Shown: positions 16,674-24,632 of the stretch, in pieces
Position numbering within the stretch: the stretch's first letter is position 1
Layout: each line of letters opens with the position of its first letter
Made by a program: the position numbers and the translations under genes
Assembly: GCA_905234355.1 (NCBI GenBank)
Contig: CAJOHP010000002.1
Location: 1-32,586 of the forward strand
Reading direction: 5' to 3'
Length of the DNA stretch: 32,586 bases
From: an uncultured Prevotella sp.
Lineage (GTDB): Bacteria; Bacteroidota; Bacteroidia; Bacteroidales; Bacteroidaceae
The notes under the pieces: generated by a model
What the model was told of the DNA's origin: nothing
What the model saw: only the letters and a program-made list of their open reading frames with translations
Databases searched by the model: none

Positions 16674-17288
16674 ATGGACACATCATCAGGCTACAAAGAC
16701 CGCGCCCTCGAGTCGCTCAAGGGCGTATGGGACAGAGGCATCTCCGCTGTCATCATCTATTTCGCCATCACACAGATAGGCAGCACGCTGCTCACATTCA
16801 TGGTCAGCGACGTCACAGCCTCCACTACCATCAGCGGCCTCTGGGAGCTGGCATGCCTGCCGCTGGCATGGGGCGTCAGCGTCTATTTCCTCCGCCTCGT
16901 CCGCGGTGAAGACCTGGCCTACGGCCGGCTCTTCGACGGCTACTCCGACATCGTGCGCATAATGGGCGTCTACATCCTCGCAGGACTGGCCATCGTCATC
17001 GGCACCATGCTGCTCATCGTGCCGGGCGTCATCGCCTGGCTCATGTTCTCACAAACCACGTTCATACTCAAAGACGACCCGCAGATAGGCGTCGTAGACA
17101 GCCTGAAGAAGAGCGCAGCCATGATGGACGGACACAAGATGGACTTCTTCCTGCTCTGTCTCAGCTTCATCGGATGGTTCCTGCTCGCCATCATCACCTT
17201 AGGACTGGGGTTGCTCTTCCTCATGCCTTACTTCTACGCCACCTGCGCCCACTTCTACGAAGACCTCAAGGCAGAACAGGCAGTATAA
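16674..17288 (+). CDS. DUF975-like integral membrane protein
   Basis: The 204-residue protein has an amphipathic start (DRALESLKGVWDRGISAVII) and about five membrane segments. The central LLIVPGVIAWLMFSQTTFILKDDPQIGVVDSLKKSAAMMDGHK (split over about residues 108-150) and the last part LMPYFYATCAHFYEDLK match DUF975-family proteins. Function is unknown; the family is thought to be envelope-associated. It follows ilvE at 43 bases on the same strand, and a long hairpin lies about 85 bases after the stop. Confidence 0.85.
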   Translation: MDTSSGYKDRALESLKGVWDRGISAVIIYFAITQIGSTLLTFMVSDVTASTTISGLWELACLPLAWGVSVYFLRLVRGEDLAYGRLFDGYSDIVRIMGVYILAGLAIVIGTMLLIVPGVIAWLMFSQTTFILKDDPQIGVVDSLKKSAAMMDGHKMDFFLLCLSFIGWFLLAIITLGLGLLFLMPYFYATCAHFYEDLKAEQAV

Positions 17289-17372
17289 CTCTAGTTTCGC
17301 AGGGGCATAGGAGTCTGCTTATTCTGCAGTTCGGACTGTTTTGCTATCCAGAGATTGCAAAAACCCCTTCCA

Positions 17373-17472
17373 TTTACCCCCTAAACGAGCCCGCTCTACC
17401 CCCTAAATGACCCGCCGCTACCCCCTAGCCGAAGGTCGTTTAGGGGTAGAGCGGGCTCGTTTAGGGGGTAAA
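17373..17472. repeat. Long near-perfect hairpin built from a triplicated 22-base motif
   Basis: A 35-base left arm (17373-17407) pairs with a 34-base right arm (17439-17472) with a single one-base bulge and a 31-base loop. Within the left arm and loop, a 22-base motif starting TACCCCCTA recurs at 17375, 17397 and 17419; the first two copies begin TACCCCCTAAA, the third is TACCCCCTAG. No T-tract follows; the right arm runs into AAAACAAAAG. It follows the DUF975-like gene and may end its transcript. The strength is unusual for a terminator. Confidence 0.8.
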
Positions 17473-17566
17473 ACAAAAGCAATGCATATCGGAAAACGTA
17501 ACACTTTCATTTCCAACGATTTACAAAACACCATTTTTACCCACGAAATCCTGTGCCTGCGCATCC

Positions 17567-17640
17567 CTGTAGGGACGGGCTTTATGCCTGTCCGCCATAA
17601 CCAGCAGATGGACGTTTTGACTTCGGGCAGACACAAATCT
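17567..17640. repeat. Dispersed REP-like repeat, copy A
   Basis: Bases 17567-17594 carry CTGTAGGGACGGGC, then TTTATGCCTGTCCG, an imperfect palindrome identical to the copy at 24413-24440 and, inverted, to 24346-24372. Further on, GCAGATGGACGTTTTG (17604-17619) is shared, inverted, with 24444-24459, and ACAAATCT-like sequence near 17631 recurs beside copy B. The rest of 17289-17734 contains the long hairpin and the trmB promoter and no gene. Confidence 0.75.
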
Positions 17641-17682
17641 TGCCCACCTCTTTATTAATTAAACCAAAATTACCTGGCTTTT

Positions 17683-17714
17683 TTTGCTCATTCCGAAACT
17701 ATTGCGTAACTTTG
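17683..17714 (+). promoter_or_regulatory. Promoter of trmB-LRR-mrp
   Basis: TTTG (17683-17686) and TAACTTTG (17707-17714) are spaced by 20 bases; the trmB ATG follows at 17735. Confidence 0.75.
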
Positions 17715-17734
17715 CAAGCTAAAAAGGACTACAA

Positions 17735-18538
17735 ATGAGCAAAGGAAAACTGGCCAAGTTTGCCGACTTGGAAACCTACAGCAACGTATTCCAATACCCC
17801 TACAAGGCGATGGAAGCCCTGCCGGAGTTCGGCATGCGCGGGCACTGGCACGAGCAATACTTCCACAACACCCACCCCATCGTGCTCGAGCTGGGATGCG
17901 GCAAGGGCGAATACACCGTGGAGCTGGCGCGCAAGTACCCCGAAAAAAACTTCATCGGCGTCGACATCAAGGGTGCACGACTCTGGACAGGTGCCACACT
18001 GGCACTCAAGGAGAGCCTGACCAACGTGGCTTTCCTGCGCACCAACATCGAAATCATCGACCGCTTCTTCGGCCCTGCCGAGGTGCAGGAGCTGTGGCTC
18101 ACCTTCAGCGACCCGCAGATGAAGAACCCGCGCAAGCGTCTCACCTCTACATTCTTCCTTGAGCGCTACCGCCACTTCCTCACCGACGGCGCACTGCTGC
18201 ACCTGAAGACCGACAGTAACTTCCTCTTCACCTACACCACCTATGTGGTCGACAAAAACCACCTGCCCCTGCTACTCAAGACCGACGACCTCTACGCCGC
18301 CGCCAGCGCCGTGACCGCCGACTCGGCAGCCGACACACGCCACGACATACTGCAAGAGGCAGCCAGCATACAGACCTACTACGAGCAGATGTGGCTCGCA
18401 CGCGGTCTCAGCATCCGCTACATGGTCTTCTGCCTGCCCCACGACGGCATCCTGCAGGAACCCGACATAGAGATAGCCCTCGACGACTACCGCAGCTACC
18501 ACCGCACCAAGCGCAGCTCGCTCGAGACAAGCAAATAA
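17735..18538 (+). CDS. trmB: tRNA (guanine-N7)-methyltransferase TrmB
   Basis: The 267-residue SAM-dependent enzyme makes m7G46 in tRNA variable loops. SAM-binding motif [15 protein letters not shown] lies at about 51-65, [15 protein letters not shown] at about 73-87, and the family motif [17 protein letters not shown] at about 128-144. The C-terminal end after YMVFCLPH ([18 protein letters not shown]) is typical of Bacteroidales TrmB proteins. It has its own promoter and is followed 23 bases later by the LRR protein gene. Confidence 0.95.
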   Translation: MSKGKLAKFADLETYSNVFQYPYKAMEALPEFGMRGHWHEQYFHNTHPIVLELGCGKGEYTVELARKYPEKNFIGVDIKGARLWTGATLALKESLTNVAFLRTNIEIIDRFFGPAEVQELWLTFSDPQMKNPRKRLTSTFFLERYRHFLTDGALLHLKTDSNFLFTYTTYVVDKNHLPLLLKTDDLYAAASAVTADSAADTRHDILQEAASIQTYYEQMWLARGLSIRYMVFCLPHDGILQEPDIEIALDDYRSYHRTKRSSLETSK

Positions 18539-18561
18539 CACCACCCCAACACCTACAAAGG

Positions 18562-20307
18562 ATGAAAAGAACACTCCTATCGCTACTCATCGCCGTCATG
18601 GCCACCACCGTATGGGCACAAGCGCAGCTCACCATCAGCGTCGACTCAGCCGGCACACTGGGCACGCAGCTCACAGAGGCCGTGCGATTTACCGTGGCCG
18701 CACTCAAGGTGAGCGGACCACTCAACGGAGCCGACATCAAGATACTGCAACAGATGGCCAGCAGGAGCAAGACACGCAAGGAAGGCGAAGAACTGCTCAC
18801 CGAGCTCGACCTCTCGGAGGCCACCATCGTGGACAACAAAGGCGGATTCCGCACCCGACTCAACCAGCTGCCGCCCGCCATGTTTGCCAACTGCAAGGCA
18901 CTAGAGACCGTAGCACTGCCCGACAGCATCACTGCCGTCAGCAAGAGCTGCTTCAGCGGGTGCACAGGACTGAAAGAGATCACCATACCCAGCCTGGTCA
19001 CCACCATCGACGACTATGCCTTCAACGCCTGCAGCAGCCTCACCTCGCTGGAACTGCCACCGCTACTGCAGAAAATAGAAAACCATGCCTTCGACGGATG
19101 CTCATCGCTCACTGCCATCAGCATCCCCTCCGGCGTGACGCTCATCGACAACTATGCCTTCGCACGCTGCACCAACCTGGAGGACCTCATGCTCGACAGC
19201 TGCCATATCAGCGGCGTGAACAACTCCGTCTTTGCCGGATGCGAGCGTCTCTCACAGGTAGCACTGCCCCCCACGGTCCAGACCATAGGCAGCGAAGCCT
19301 TCAGCGCATGCAAGAGCCTGACCGACGTGTCCTTCCCCGAGACACTCAAAGAGATAGGACCCAACGCCTTCAGCGGCTGTGCCTCGCTCAGCAGCATCGC
19401 CCTCGGCAATGTGGGACGCATAGGCAACGAAGCCTTCATCGACTGCACTAGCCTGCAGAAAGCCAGCATCAGCACACTGGGACGTATAGGACATAGCACT
19501 TTCGAAAACTGCATCAGCCTCAGTGAGGCCACCATCGGCAGCGGCTTGCAGGACCTGCCCGACGACCTCTTCGCCGGATGCACCAGCCTGGCACACGTCA
19601 GCCTGCCCGCCACGACCAAGACCATGGGCGACAGGGTGTTCATACTGTGCAAGTCGCTCGAGACCATACAGCTGCCTGAGTCGCTCAGCAAGATGGGCGA
19701 CCACGTCTTCGAAAACTGCGCCAGCCTGAAGACCATCACCATACCCAAACTGGTGAAACGCATAGGCAGCGACACCTTCGAAGGATGTCTCAGCCTCGAC
19801 AGTGTCAGCATACTCGGATTCATAGAGCAGATAGAAGACGACATGTTCCGCTACTGCCGTTCGCTACGCACCATCAGCCTGCCCGTGTCGCTCAGCGAGA
19901 TTGGCGACAATGCCTTCGAGCAGTGCTCACTGCTGGAAGAGGTTATCCTGCCCATTGCCGTAAAGAGCATCGGCGACAACGCCTTCGAGAAGTGCCTCAC
20001 GCTGCAGACCGTCATCGTCCCCGCAGCATGCACAAGCATAGGCAGTGCCGCCTTCCGCGAGTGCAGCGGACTGAAGCGCGTGGAGCTGCCTGCCGCGCTC
20101 AAGAAGGTGGGAGGAAACGCCTTCAACAAGTGCGTATCCCTCACCGACATCGTGTGCTACGCCCCCAACCCGCCCGCGCTCAACCACAGCACCTTCAAGG
20201 GCGTGCCACTCGACGCATGCCGCGTCACTGTGCCACGGGGGTGTCGCAGCACTTATCAGAAGAACAAGTCGTGGAACAAGTTTCCCCACGTGATGGAACT
20301 GAGATAG
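18562..20307 (+). CDS. Secreted BspA-like leucine-rich repeat protein, 19 repeats
   Basis: The 581-residue protein begins with a signal peptide (MKRTLLSLLIAVMATTVWAQA, AxA cleavage near 21), then about 85 residues without repeats. From about residue 112, nineteen LRR_5/BspA-type repeats of about 23 residues follow, each opening with C-x-x-L and ending with an F-x-x-C boundary, as in CSSLTSLELPPLLQKIENHAF and CRSLRTISLPVSLSEIGDNAF. The last repeat passes into a capping segment ending HVMELR. No sortase, PKD or type IX C-terminal domain is visible. BspA-type proteins bind host or microbial ligands at the cell surface. The gene sits between trmB and mrp, probably on their transcript. Confidence 0.9.
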   Translation: MKRTLLSLLIAVMATTVWAQAQLTISVDSAGTLGTQLTEAVRFTVAALKVSGPLNGADIKILQQMASRSKTRKEGEELLTELDLSEATIVDNKGGFRTRLNQLPPAMFANCKALETVALPDSITAVSKSCFSGCTGLKEITIPSLVTTIDDYAFNACSSLTSLELPPLLQKIENHAFDGCSSLTAISIPSGVTLIDNYAFARCTNLEDLMLDSCHISGVNNSVFAGCERLSQVALPPTVQTIGSEAFSACKSLTDVSFPETLKEIGPNAFSGCASLSSIALGNVGRIGNEAFIDCTSLQKASISTLGRIGHSTFENCISLSEATIGSGLQDLPDDLFAGCTSLAHVSLPATTKTMGDRVFILCKSLETIQLPESLSKMGDHVFENCASLKTITIPKLVKRIGSDTFEGCLSLDSVSILGFIEQIEDDMFRYCRSLRTISLPVSLSEIGDNAFEQCSLLEEVILPIAVKSIGDNAFEKCLTLQTVIVPAACTSIGSAAFRECSGLKRVELPAALKKVGGNAFNKCVSLTDIVCYAPNPPALNHSTFKGVPLDACRVTVPRGCRSTYQKNKSWNKFPHVMELR

Positions 20308-20365
20308 GACACTGCGCCCGCAACGCCCGCGACAATACGAGAAGACAACAAAACAGCATAGCTAC

Positions 20366-21496
20366 ATGACACTATACCCCAAACTCATTATGGACGCGCT
20401 GGCCACCGTGGTGTATGCCGGCACGAAGAAAAACCTGGTGGAGAGCGGCATGGTGGCCGACACGCCCACCGTGGCACCGCTACATCCTGCCCAAGAAGGA
20501 AAGAACTGGAAGGTAGGCGTGGTGCTGGAGTTTCCGCGCGACACCGACCCTTTCCTGAAGTCGACCGTCAAGGCTGCTGAAGCAGCCATCAAGTATCATT
20601 GCGGACAGGACATCGAGGTGACCATCGTCACCGAGTACAAGTCGAAGCCACGCCCCGAGCCCGACAAGCTGCTGCCCGGCGTCAAGAACATCGTGGCCGT
20701 GAGCTCAGGAAAGGGCGGCGTGGGCAAGAGCACCGTGGCTGCCAACCTGGCCATCGCTCTGGCACGGCTGGGCTACAGCGTAGGACTGCTCGATGCCGAC
20801 ATCTTCGGGCCATCGGTGCCCAAGATGCTGCACATCGAGGACGCACGGCCCTATGCCGTCCACGTGGACGGGCGCGACCTCATCGAGCCCGTAGAGCAAT
20901 ACGGGGTGAAGACGCTCAGCATAGGCTTCTTCGTCTCGCCCGACACAGCCACACTGTGGCGCGGCGGCATGGCGAGCAACGCACTCAAGCAGCTCATTGC
21001 CGACGCCGACTGGGGCGAGCTGGACTATCTCATCCTCGACACGCCGCCGGGTACAAGCGACATACACCTCACACTGCTGCAGACGCTCGCCATCACGGGC
21101 GCCGTCATCGTCTCCACACCGCAGCAGGTGGCCCTGGCCGACGCACGCAAGGGCATCGATATGTATCGCAACGAAAAGGTGGCCGTGCCCATCCTCGGAC
21201 TGGTGGAGAACATGGCATGGTTTACCCCCGCCGAGCTACCCGACAACCGCTACTACATCTTCGGACGCGAGGGGTGCAAGCAGCTGGCACAGCAGATGCA
21301 GGTCCCGCTGCTGGCACAGATACCGCTCGTGCAGAGCATCTGCGAGAGTGGCGACGAAGGCATGCCGGCCGCCACACGCACAGACACCATGACGGGACAG
21401 GCGTTCATCTCGCTGGCACAGGCCGTCGTCACCGTCGTCAACCGCCGCAACCGCGAACTGCCCAAGACGAAAATCGTAAGGACAACCAAAGGATAA
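20366..21496 (+). CDS. mrp: Mrp/NBP35-type Fe-S cluster carrier ATPase
   Basis: The 376-residue protein has an N-terminal FSCA (DUF59/MIP18-like) domain (about 1-90) and a P-loop ATPase: deviant Walker A SSGKGGVGKSTVAANLA (about 113-129), DADIFGPSVPKML, LDTPPGTSDIHL. Mrp/ApbC proteins carry or insert [4Fe-4S] clusters. The region following GLVENMAWF, where ApbC proteins have a CxxC cluster ligand pair, reads TPAELPDNRYYIFGREGCK and lacks that pair. The same loss is what I recall for Bacteroidales Mrp proteins. It follows the LRR gene by 58 bases with no clear promoter. Confidence 0.93.
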   Translation: MTLYPKLIMDALATVVYAGTKKNLVESGMVADTPTVAPLHPAQEGKNWKVGVVLEFPRDTDPFLKSTVKAAEAAIKYHCGQDIEVTIVTEYKSKPRPEPDKLLPGVKNIVAVSSGKGGVGKSTVAANLAIALARLGYSVGLLDADIFGPSVPKMLHIEDARPYAVHVDGRDLIEPVEQYGVKTLSIGFFVSPDTATLWRGGMASNALKQLIADADWGELDYLILDTPPGTSDIHLTLLQTLAITGAVIVSTPQQVALADARKGIDMYRNEKVAVPILGLVENMAWFTPAELPDNRYYIFGREGCKQLAQQMQVPLLAQIPLVQSICESGDEGMPAATRTDTMTGQAFISLAQAVVTVVNRRNRELPKTKIVRTTKG

Positions 21497-21596
21497 GGCT
21501 GCCGGACGCTGGGGCGAAGACCACAGATGCGCCCACCCGCCTGCACCGCCTCGTGCTGCTCTGGCGCGGCATGGAGCTCGCCGTGGCCGAAGAAAT

Positions 21597-21648
21597 ATAG
21601 GGACGGGCAAAAAGCCCGTCCCTATGTCATTCCGGCCTGCAGGGCCGG
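21597..21648. terminator. Two adjacent hairpins between convergent mrp and GH51 genes
   Basis: ATAGGGACGGGC (21597-21608) pairs perfectly with GCCCGTCCCTAT (21614-21625) around AAAAA. Then CCGGCC (21632-21637) pairs with GGCCGG (21643-21648) around TGCAG. The second is followed by ATCTTTT on the plus strand. The first shares GTAGGGACGGGC-type sequence with the REP-like repeats at 17567 and 24413. A bidirectional terminator role is likely. Confidence 0.7.
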
Positions 21649-21681
21649 CGTCTCATCTTTTCCAAGTAGCGTGCTGTCGAC

Positions 21682-23685
21682 TTATTTCTTCACCTTATAG
21701 AGACGGAACGACATGGCGGGCACTTCGTCGGCTATCACCGTCTGCTTGCCACCGGCCTTGCACAGCAGGGTGCCCCGCTGCGGCACAATCTTCTCCGGCT
21801 GGTCGAGTGTGTTCTCGTCGTCCATGGAGCCGCTGTGGCTCAGGGTGATGGTCTCGGCGGTGCGCTCGCCCTTCATGCCTGCGAGGTTGATGGCAATGGG
21901 CTGCGACTGCTTCGAGGTGTTGACCACCTTGACGAGCACCTCGCCCGTTGTCTTGTCGAAGACCGACGAGGCGAAGAGTCCGTCCTGCCCGTCCTGTCCG
22001 GCCACGGGCTTGCCGCCCATGGTGAGCTGCAGGACATTGGTGCCTTTGTTCTGGGCATAGAGCTGCTGCACGTAGTAGCTCACGGACTTAAACATACGCA
22101 GGTTGTCGTACCATATCATGTCGGGACGCCACTGCCATCCGTCGACGTGGGCGAAGAGCGGTGCATAGGTGGCCATCTCGACAATGTCGGCATTACGCTC
22201 CAGTCCGGTCATGAAGGCGGCCTCGTAGAGCGACGTCTCGTAGTGGTTCCACTTCTTCCCGCGTCCGTGGCAGGCGTATTCGCCGGCAAAGACCTTCGGG
22301 CCCTTGCGCGAGTAGCTGTCGTAGCGCATGGCGCCGCAGTTGCCGTAGCGCTCCTTGGCCTCGGGGGTGGCGAGAAACCATGCCTCGGGGCGGTAGAAGT
22401 GCTCGTCGACGAGGTCGGCCTTCTGCTCGCGCATGGCCTGCCAGCCCTTGTCAAACATCTTGCCCTCGCTGTCAGGACCGCTCGTCCCCACTATCTTGAT
22501 GTTGGGATACTGCTTGCGCATGGCTTCGACGAAGGGCTTCAGGCGCTCGAAGTAAGGGGTGTCCCACTGCTCGTTGCCTATGCCCAGATACTTCATGTTG
22601 AAGGGAGCGGGATGACCCATGTCGGCACGCACCTTGCCCCACTTGGAGTCGGCAGGTCCGTTGGCAAACTCGACGAGGTCGAGACAGTCCTGTATGAACG
22701 ACTGTAGCTCGTCCATCTTGGCGTGAGCCTCTGGCCCGTTCTGGAACTGGCAAGCCAGGCCGACGCTGAGCACGGGCAGCGGCTCGGCACCGATGTCCTC
22801 GCAGAGCTGGAAGAACTCATAGAAGCCCAAGCCGTAGGACTGGTAGTAGTCGGCATAATAGCGATAGTCGAAGGTGTCCTCCCAGCGGTTGCGGTTGGTG
22901 GGACGGTTCTCCACGGGTCCCACGCTGTTCTTCCACTGGTAGCGTGTGTCGAGCGTGGTGCCCTCGACGATGCATCCGCCGGGAAAGCGGAAGACGCCGG
23001 GCTTCACATCGGCCAGGGCCTGTGCCAGGTCGCGGCGCAGGCCGTTCTCGCGGCCCTTATAGGTGTCTTTTGGGAAGAGGGAGATGTGCTCCAGACAGAC
23101 GGGGTTGCGGCTGCTGAGGAAGATGCGCAGCTGTGCCTTCGGCTCGGTCTTGGTGGCCTTGAGCGTCAGCTCATACTTCTTCCACTCGCCCGAGCCGACC
23201 TTGAGCTTCTGCTGCACAAACTCCTGGTGCTCGTCCATGGTGTTCTCGTTGATGAGCTGCACGCGTATCTCCGACTCGCCCTGGGGCGCCTTGGCCCATA
23301 CGGTGAAGCGGTACTCCTTGCCCTGCTCCACGCCTATGCCGAAGTATCCCTCGTTCTGCAGTCCGGTGCGGCGCTCGCGGTGGCCGGGGTCGCTCAGCAC
23401 GACGTAGTGCGGACAGCGCTCGAAAGGACCGTCCTGCCGCAGTGCCACGTTGCCGAAGACGCGCCACCCCATGTAGGGCTGGGCAAACTCAAACGAGCGG
23501 TTCTTCACCAGTTCGCCATACAGGCCGCCGTCGGCAGCAAAATTGATGTCTTCAAAAAACAGGCCATACATCGTGGGCGATACCTGAGCACCCAGTTTCT
23601 TGGTGTTCAGGTCCATCACGTGCTGGGCCGATGCCCCCAGAGAGGCAGCCAGTGCAAGTGCACAGGAGAGGTGTTTCAGTCTCAT
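21682..23685 (-). CDS. Secreted GH51 alpha-L-arabinofuranosidase
   Basis: The 667-residue protein has a signal peptide (MRLKHLSCALALAASLGASA), a beta-sandwich carbohydrate-binding-type insert (about 60-205, with YFGIGVEQGKEYRFTVWAKA), a GH51 barrel and a C-terminal beta domain from about 570. The acid/base is E372 in LGIGNEQWDT and the nucleophile E469 in KVFAGEYA, both present. FRFPGGCIVEG is another GH51 signature. It removes arabinose side chains from arabinan or arabinoxylan in the periplasm. No SusC/SusD pair or other glycosidase is adjacent, so it lies outside a classical polysaccharide utilisation locus here. It has a TAATTTTG -7 box at 23746-23739. Confidence 0.95.
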   Translation of the reverse strand: MRLKHLSCALALAASLGASAQHVMDLNTKKLGAQVSPTMYGLFFEDINFAADGGLYGELVKNRSFEFAQPYMGWRVFGNVALRQDGPFERCPHYVVLSDPGHRERRTGLQNEGYFGIGVEQGKEYRFTVWAKAPQGESEIRVQLINENTMDEHQEFVQQKLKVGSGEWKKYELTLKATKTEPKAQLRIFLSSRNPVCLEHISLFPKDTYKGRENGLRRDLAQALADVKPGVFRFPGGCIVEGTTLDTRYQWKNSVGPVENRPTNRNRWEDTFDYRYYADYYQSYGLGFYEFFQLCEDIGAEPLPVLSVGLACQFQNGPEAHAKMDELQSFIQDCLDLVEFANGPADSKWGKVRADMGHPAPFNMKYLGIGNEQWDTPYFERLKPFVEAMRKQYPNIKIVGTSGPDSEGKMFDKGWQAMREQKADLVDEHFYRPEAWFLATPEAKERYGNCGAMRYDSYSRKGPKVFAGEYACHGRGKKWNHYETSLYEAAFMTGLERNADIVEMATYAPLFAHVDGWQWRPDMIWYDNLRMFKSVSYYVQQLYAQNKGTNVLQLTMGGKPVAGQDGQDGLFASSVFDKTTGEVLVKVVNTSKQSQPIAINLAGMKGERTAETITLSHSGSMDDENTLDQPEKIVPQRGTLLCKAGGKQTVIADEVPAMSFRLYKVKK

Positions 23686-23738
23686 TGTCTCTTTTTAGTA
23701 AGTTGTCTTTAGTTATTACTGGTTTGCTGTCAATTCTG

Positions 23739-23746
23739 CAAAATTA
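23739..23746 (-). promoter_or_regulatory. -7 box for the GH51 gene
   Basis: The minus strand reads TAATTTTG, 54 bases upstream of the GH51 ATG, with CTTG at the -33 distance. It is divergent from the receiver gene promoter. Confidence 0.55.
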
Positions 23747-23790
23747 GTTAAAAAGTTTCACCAGGACAAGTTTTTCTCGCAGAAAAGCAT

Positions 23791-23798
23791 TACTTTTG
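23791..23798 (+). promoter_or_regulatory. -7 box for the receiver-domain gene
   Basis: TACTTTTG matches TAnnTTTG and lies 49 bases upstream of the ATG at 23848. No clear -33 box is seen. Confidence 0.55.
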
Positions 23799-23847
23799 TA
23801 TCAATTTAACGAAATCACAATTGTTGAACCATAAATACCTCAACGAC

Positions 23848-24204
23848 ATGAAGACCATATTGGTAGCAGAAGACAACGACAGCAACTACATCCTGATGAC
23901 TTACATCCTGAAGCGCGACTACCTTTACAAGCGCGCCAAGAATGGCGCCGAGGCAGTGGAGATGGTGAGTGCCGGCGGCATCGACCTAGTGCTCATGGAC
24001 ATCAAGATGCCGGTGATGGACGGGCTGGAGGCCACAAAGAAGATAAAGGAGCAGCACCCCGCGCTGCCTGTGGTGGCGCTGACGGCCAACGCCTTCGACA
24101 GCGACCGCACGCTGGCGCTCAACATTGGGTGCGACGACTTCCTCTCGAAGCCAGTGAGCAGCGAGAAGTGCCTGAAGACCATAGAGAAGTTCATCGGGAA
24201 GTAG
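23848..24204 (+). CDS. Stand-alone response-regulator receiver domain
   Basis: The 118-residue protein is one CheY-like receiver with no output domain. MKTILVAEDNDSN provides the acidic pair (E8, D9), LVLMDIKMPVMDG carries the phosphorylated aspartate, VVALTAN the switch threonine and FLSKPVS the conserved lysine. The sequence resembles receivers of hybrid histidine kinases, so it may act as a phosphate shuttle or a protein-binding switch. The ATG at 23848 begins the domain; an upstream TTG at 23821 would add nine residues. No kinase is adjacent. Confidence 0.92.
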   Translation: MKTILVAEDNDSNYILMTYILKRDYLYKRAKNGAEAVEMVSAGGIDLVLMDIKMPVMDGLEATKKIKEQHPALPVVALTANAFDSDRTLALNIGCDDFLSKPVSSEKCLKTIEKFIGK

Positions 24205-24345
24205 CCGTACACAGACCAAGGAGACGGCCTGTACTGCCGGGGTGCACACTTTTCTCCTGGTTTTATCTAAATTTTTGCTGAAGTTTTCGGAAATAGGCTG
24301 TTCAGAATTGTCATCACAAACAGCATTCCGACTGCTGTAGGGACT

Positions 24346-24440
24346 CGGACAGGCATAAAGCCCGTCCCTACACCTTTTCCGTCCCCGTCCTTCCACGTGT
24401 CTGTGCCACCCGCTGTAGGGACGGGCTTTATGCCTGTCCG
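24346..24440. repeat. Inverted pair of dispersed REP-like repeats, copies B and C
   Basis: A 27-base sequence at 24346-24372 is the exact reverse complement of 24414-24440, with 41 bases between. Both match 17568-17594. Either unit is itself weakly palindromic (GACGGGC with GCCTGTC), and together they could form a very long hairpin. The pair lies between the convergent receiver and YfhO genes. Confidence 0.8.
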
Positions 24441-24495
24441 AAACAAAACGTCCATCTGCCGGATGGTTCTACAAAGATTTCGTGTGGGATAATTA

Positions 24496-24544
24496 CAGAC
24501 CCCACCCCCGTCTACTCCCTTCAAGGGGACGGGGGTGGGGTCTG
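24496..24544. terminator. 17-bp perfect hairpin between convergent genes
   Basis: CAGACCCCACCCCCGTC (24496-24512) pairs perfectly with 24528-24544 around 15 bases. No T-tract flanks it. Together with the REP-like pair it fills the 24205-24632 gap, in which no gene is visible. Confidence 0.75.
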
Positions 24545-24632
24545 GACTCGGCTTTGCCGCTTCGCTTGCCGAAGAACTTATCAACACAAAAACGTAGGAC
24601 CAAAAACAATTGGGTACATGATATTGAACAAC

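Noticed and set aside
17373-17472. tRNA or attachment site
   Set aside because: No cloverleaf or TTCGA arm; the structure is a plain hairpin and no integrase is nearby.
21497-21600. Open frame after mrp ending in LWRGMELAVAEEI
   Set aside because: It is the tail of a shadow frame through mrp, has no proper start after the mrp stop, and runs into a hairpin.
21682-23685. Part of a polysaccharide utilisation locus
   Set aside because: No SusC/SusD, sensor or further glycosidase is adjacent; the receiver gene lacks an output domain and a kinase.
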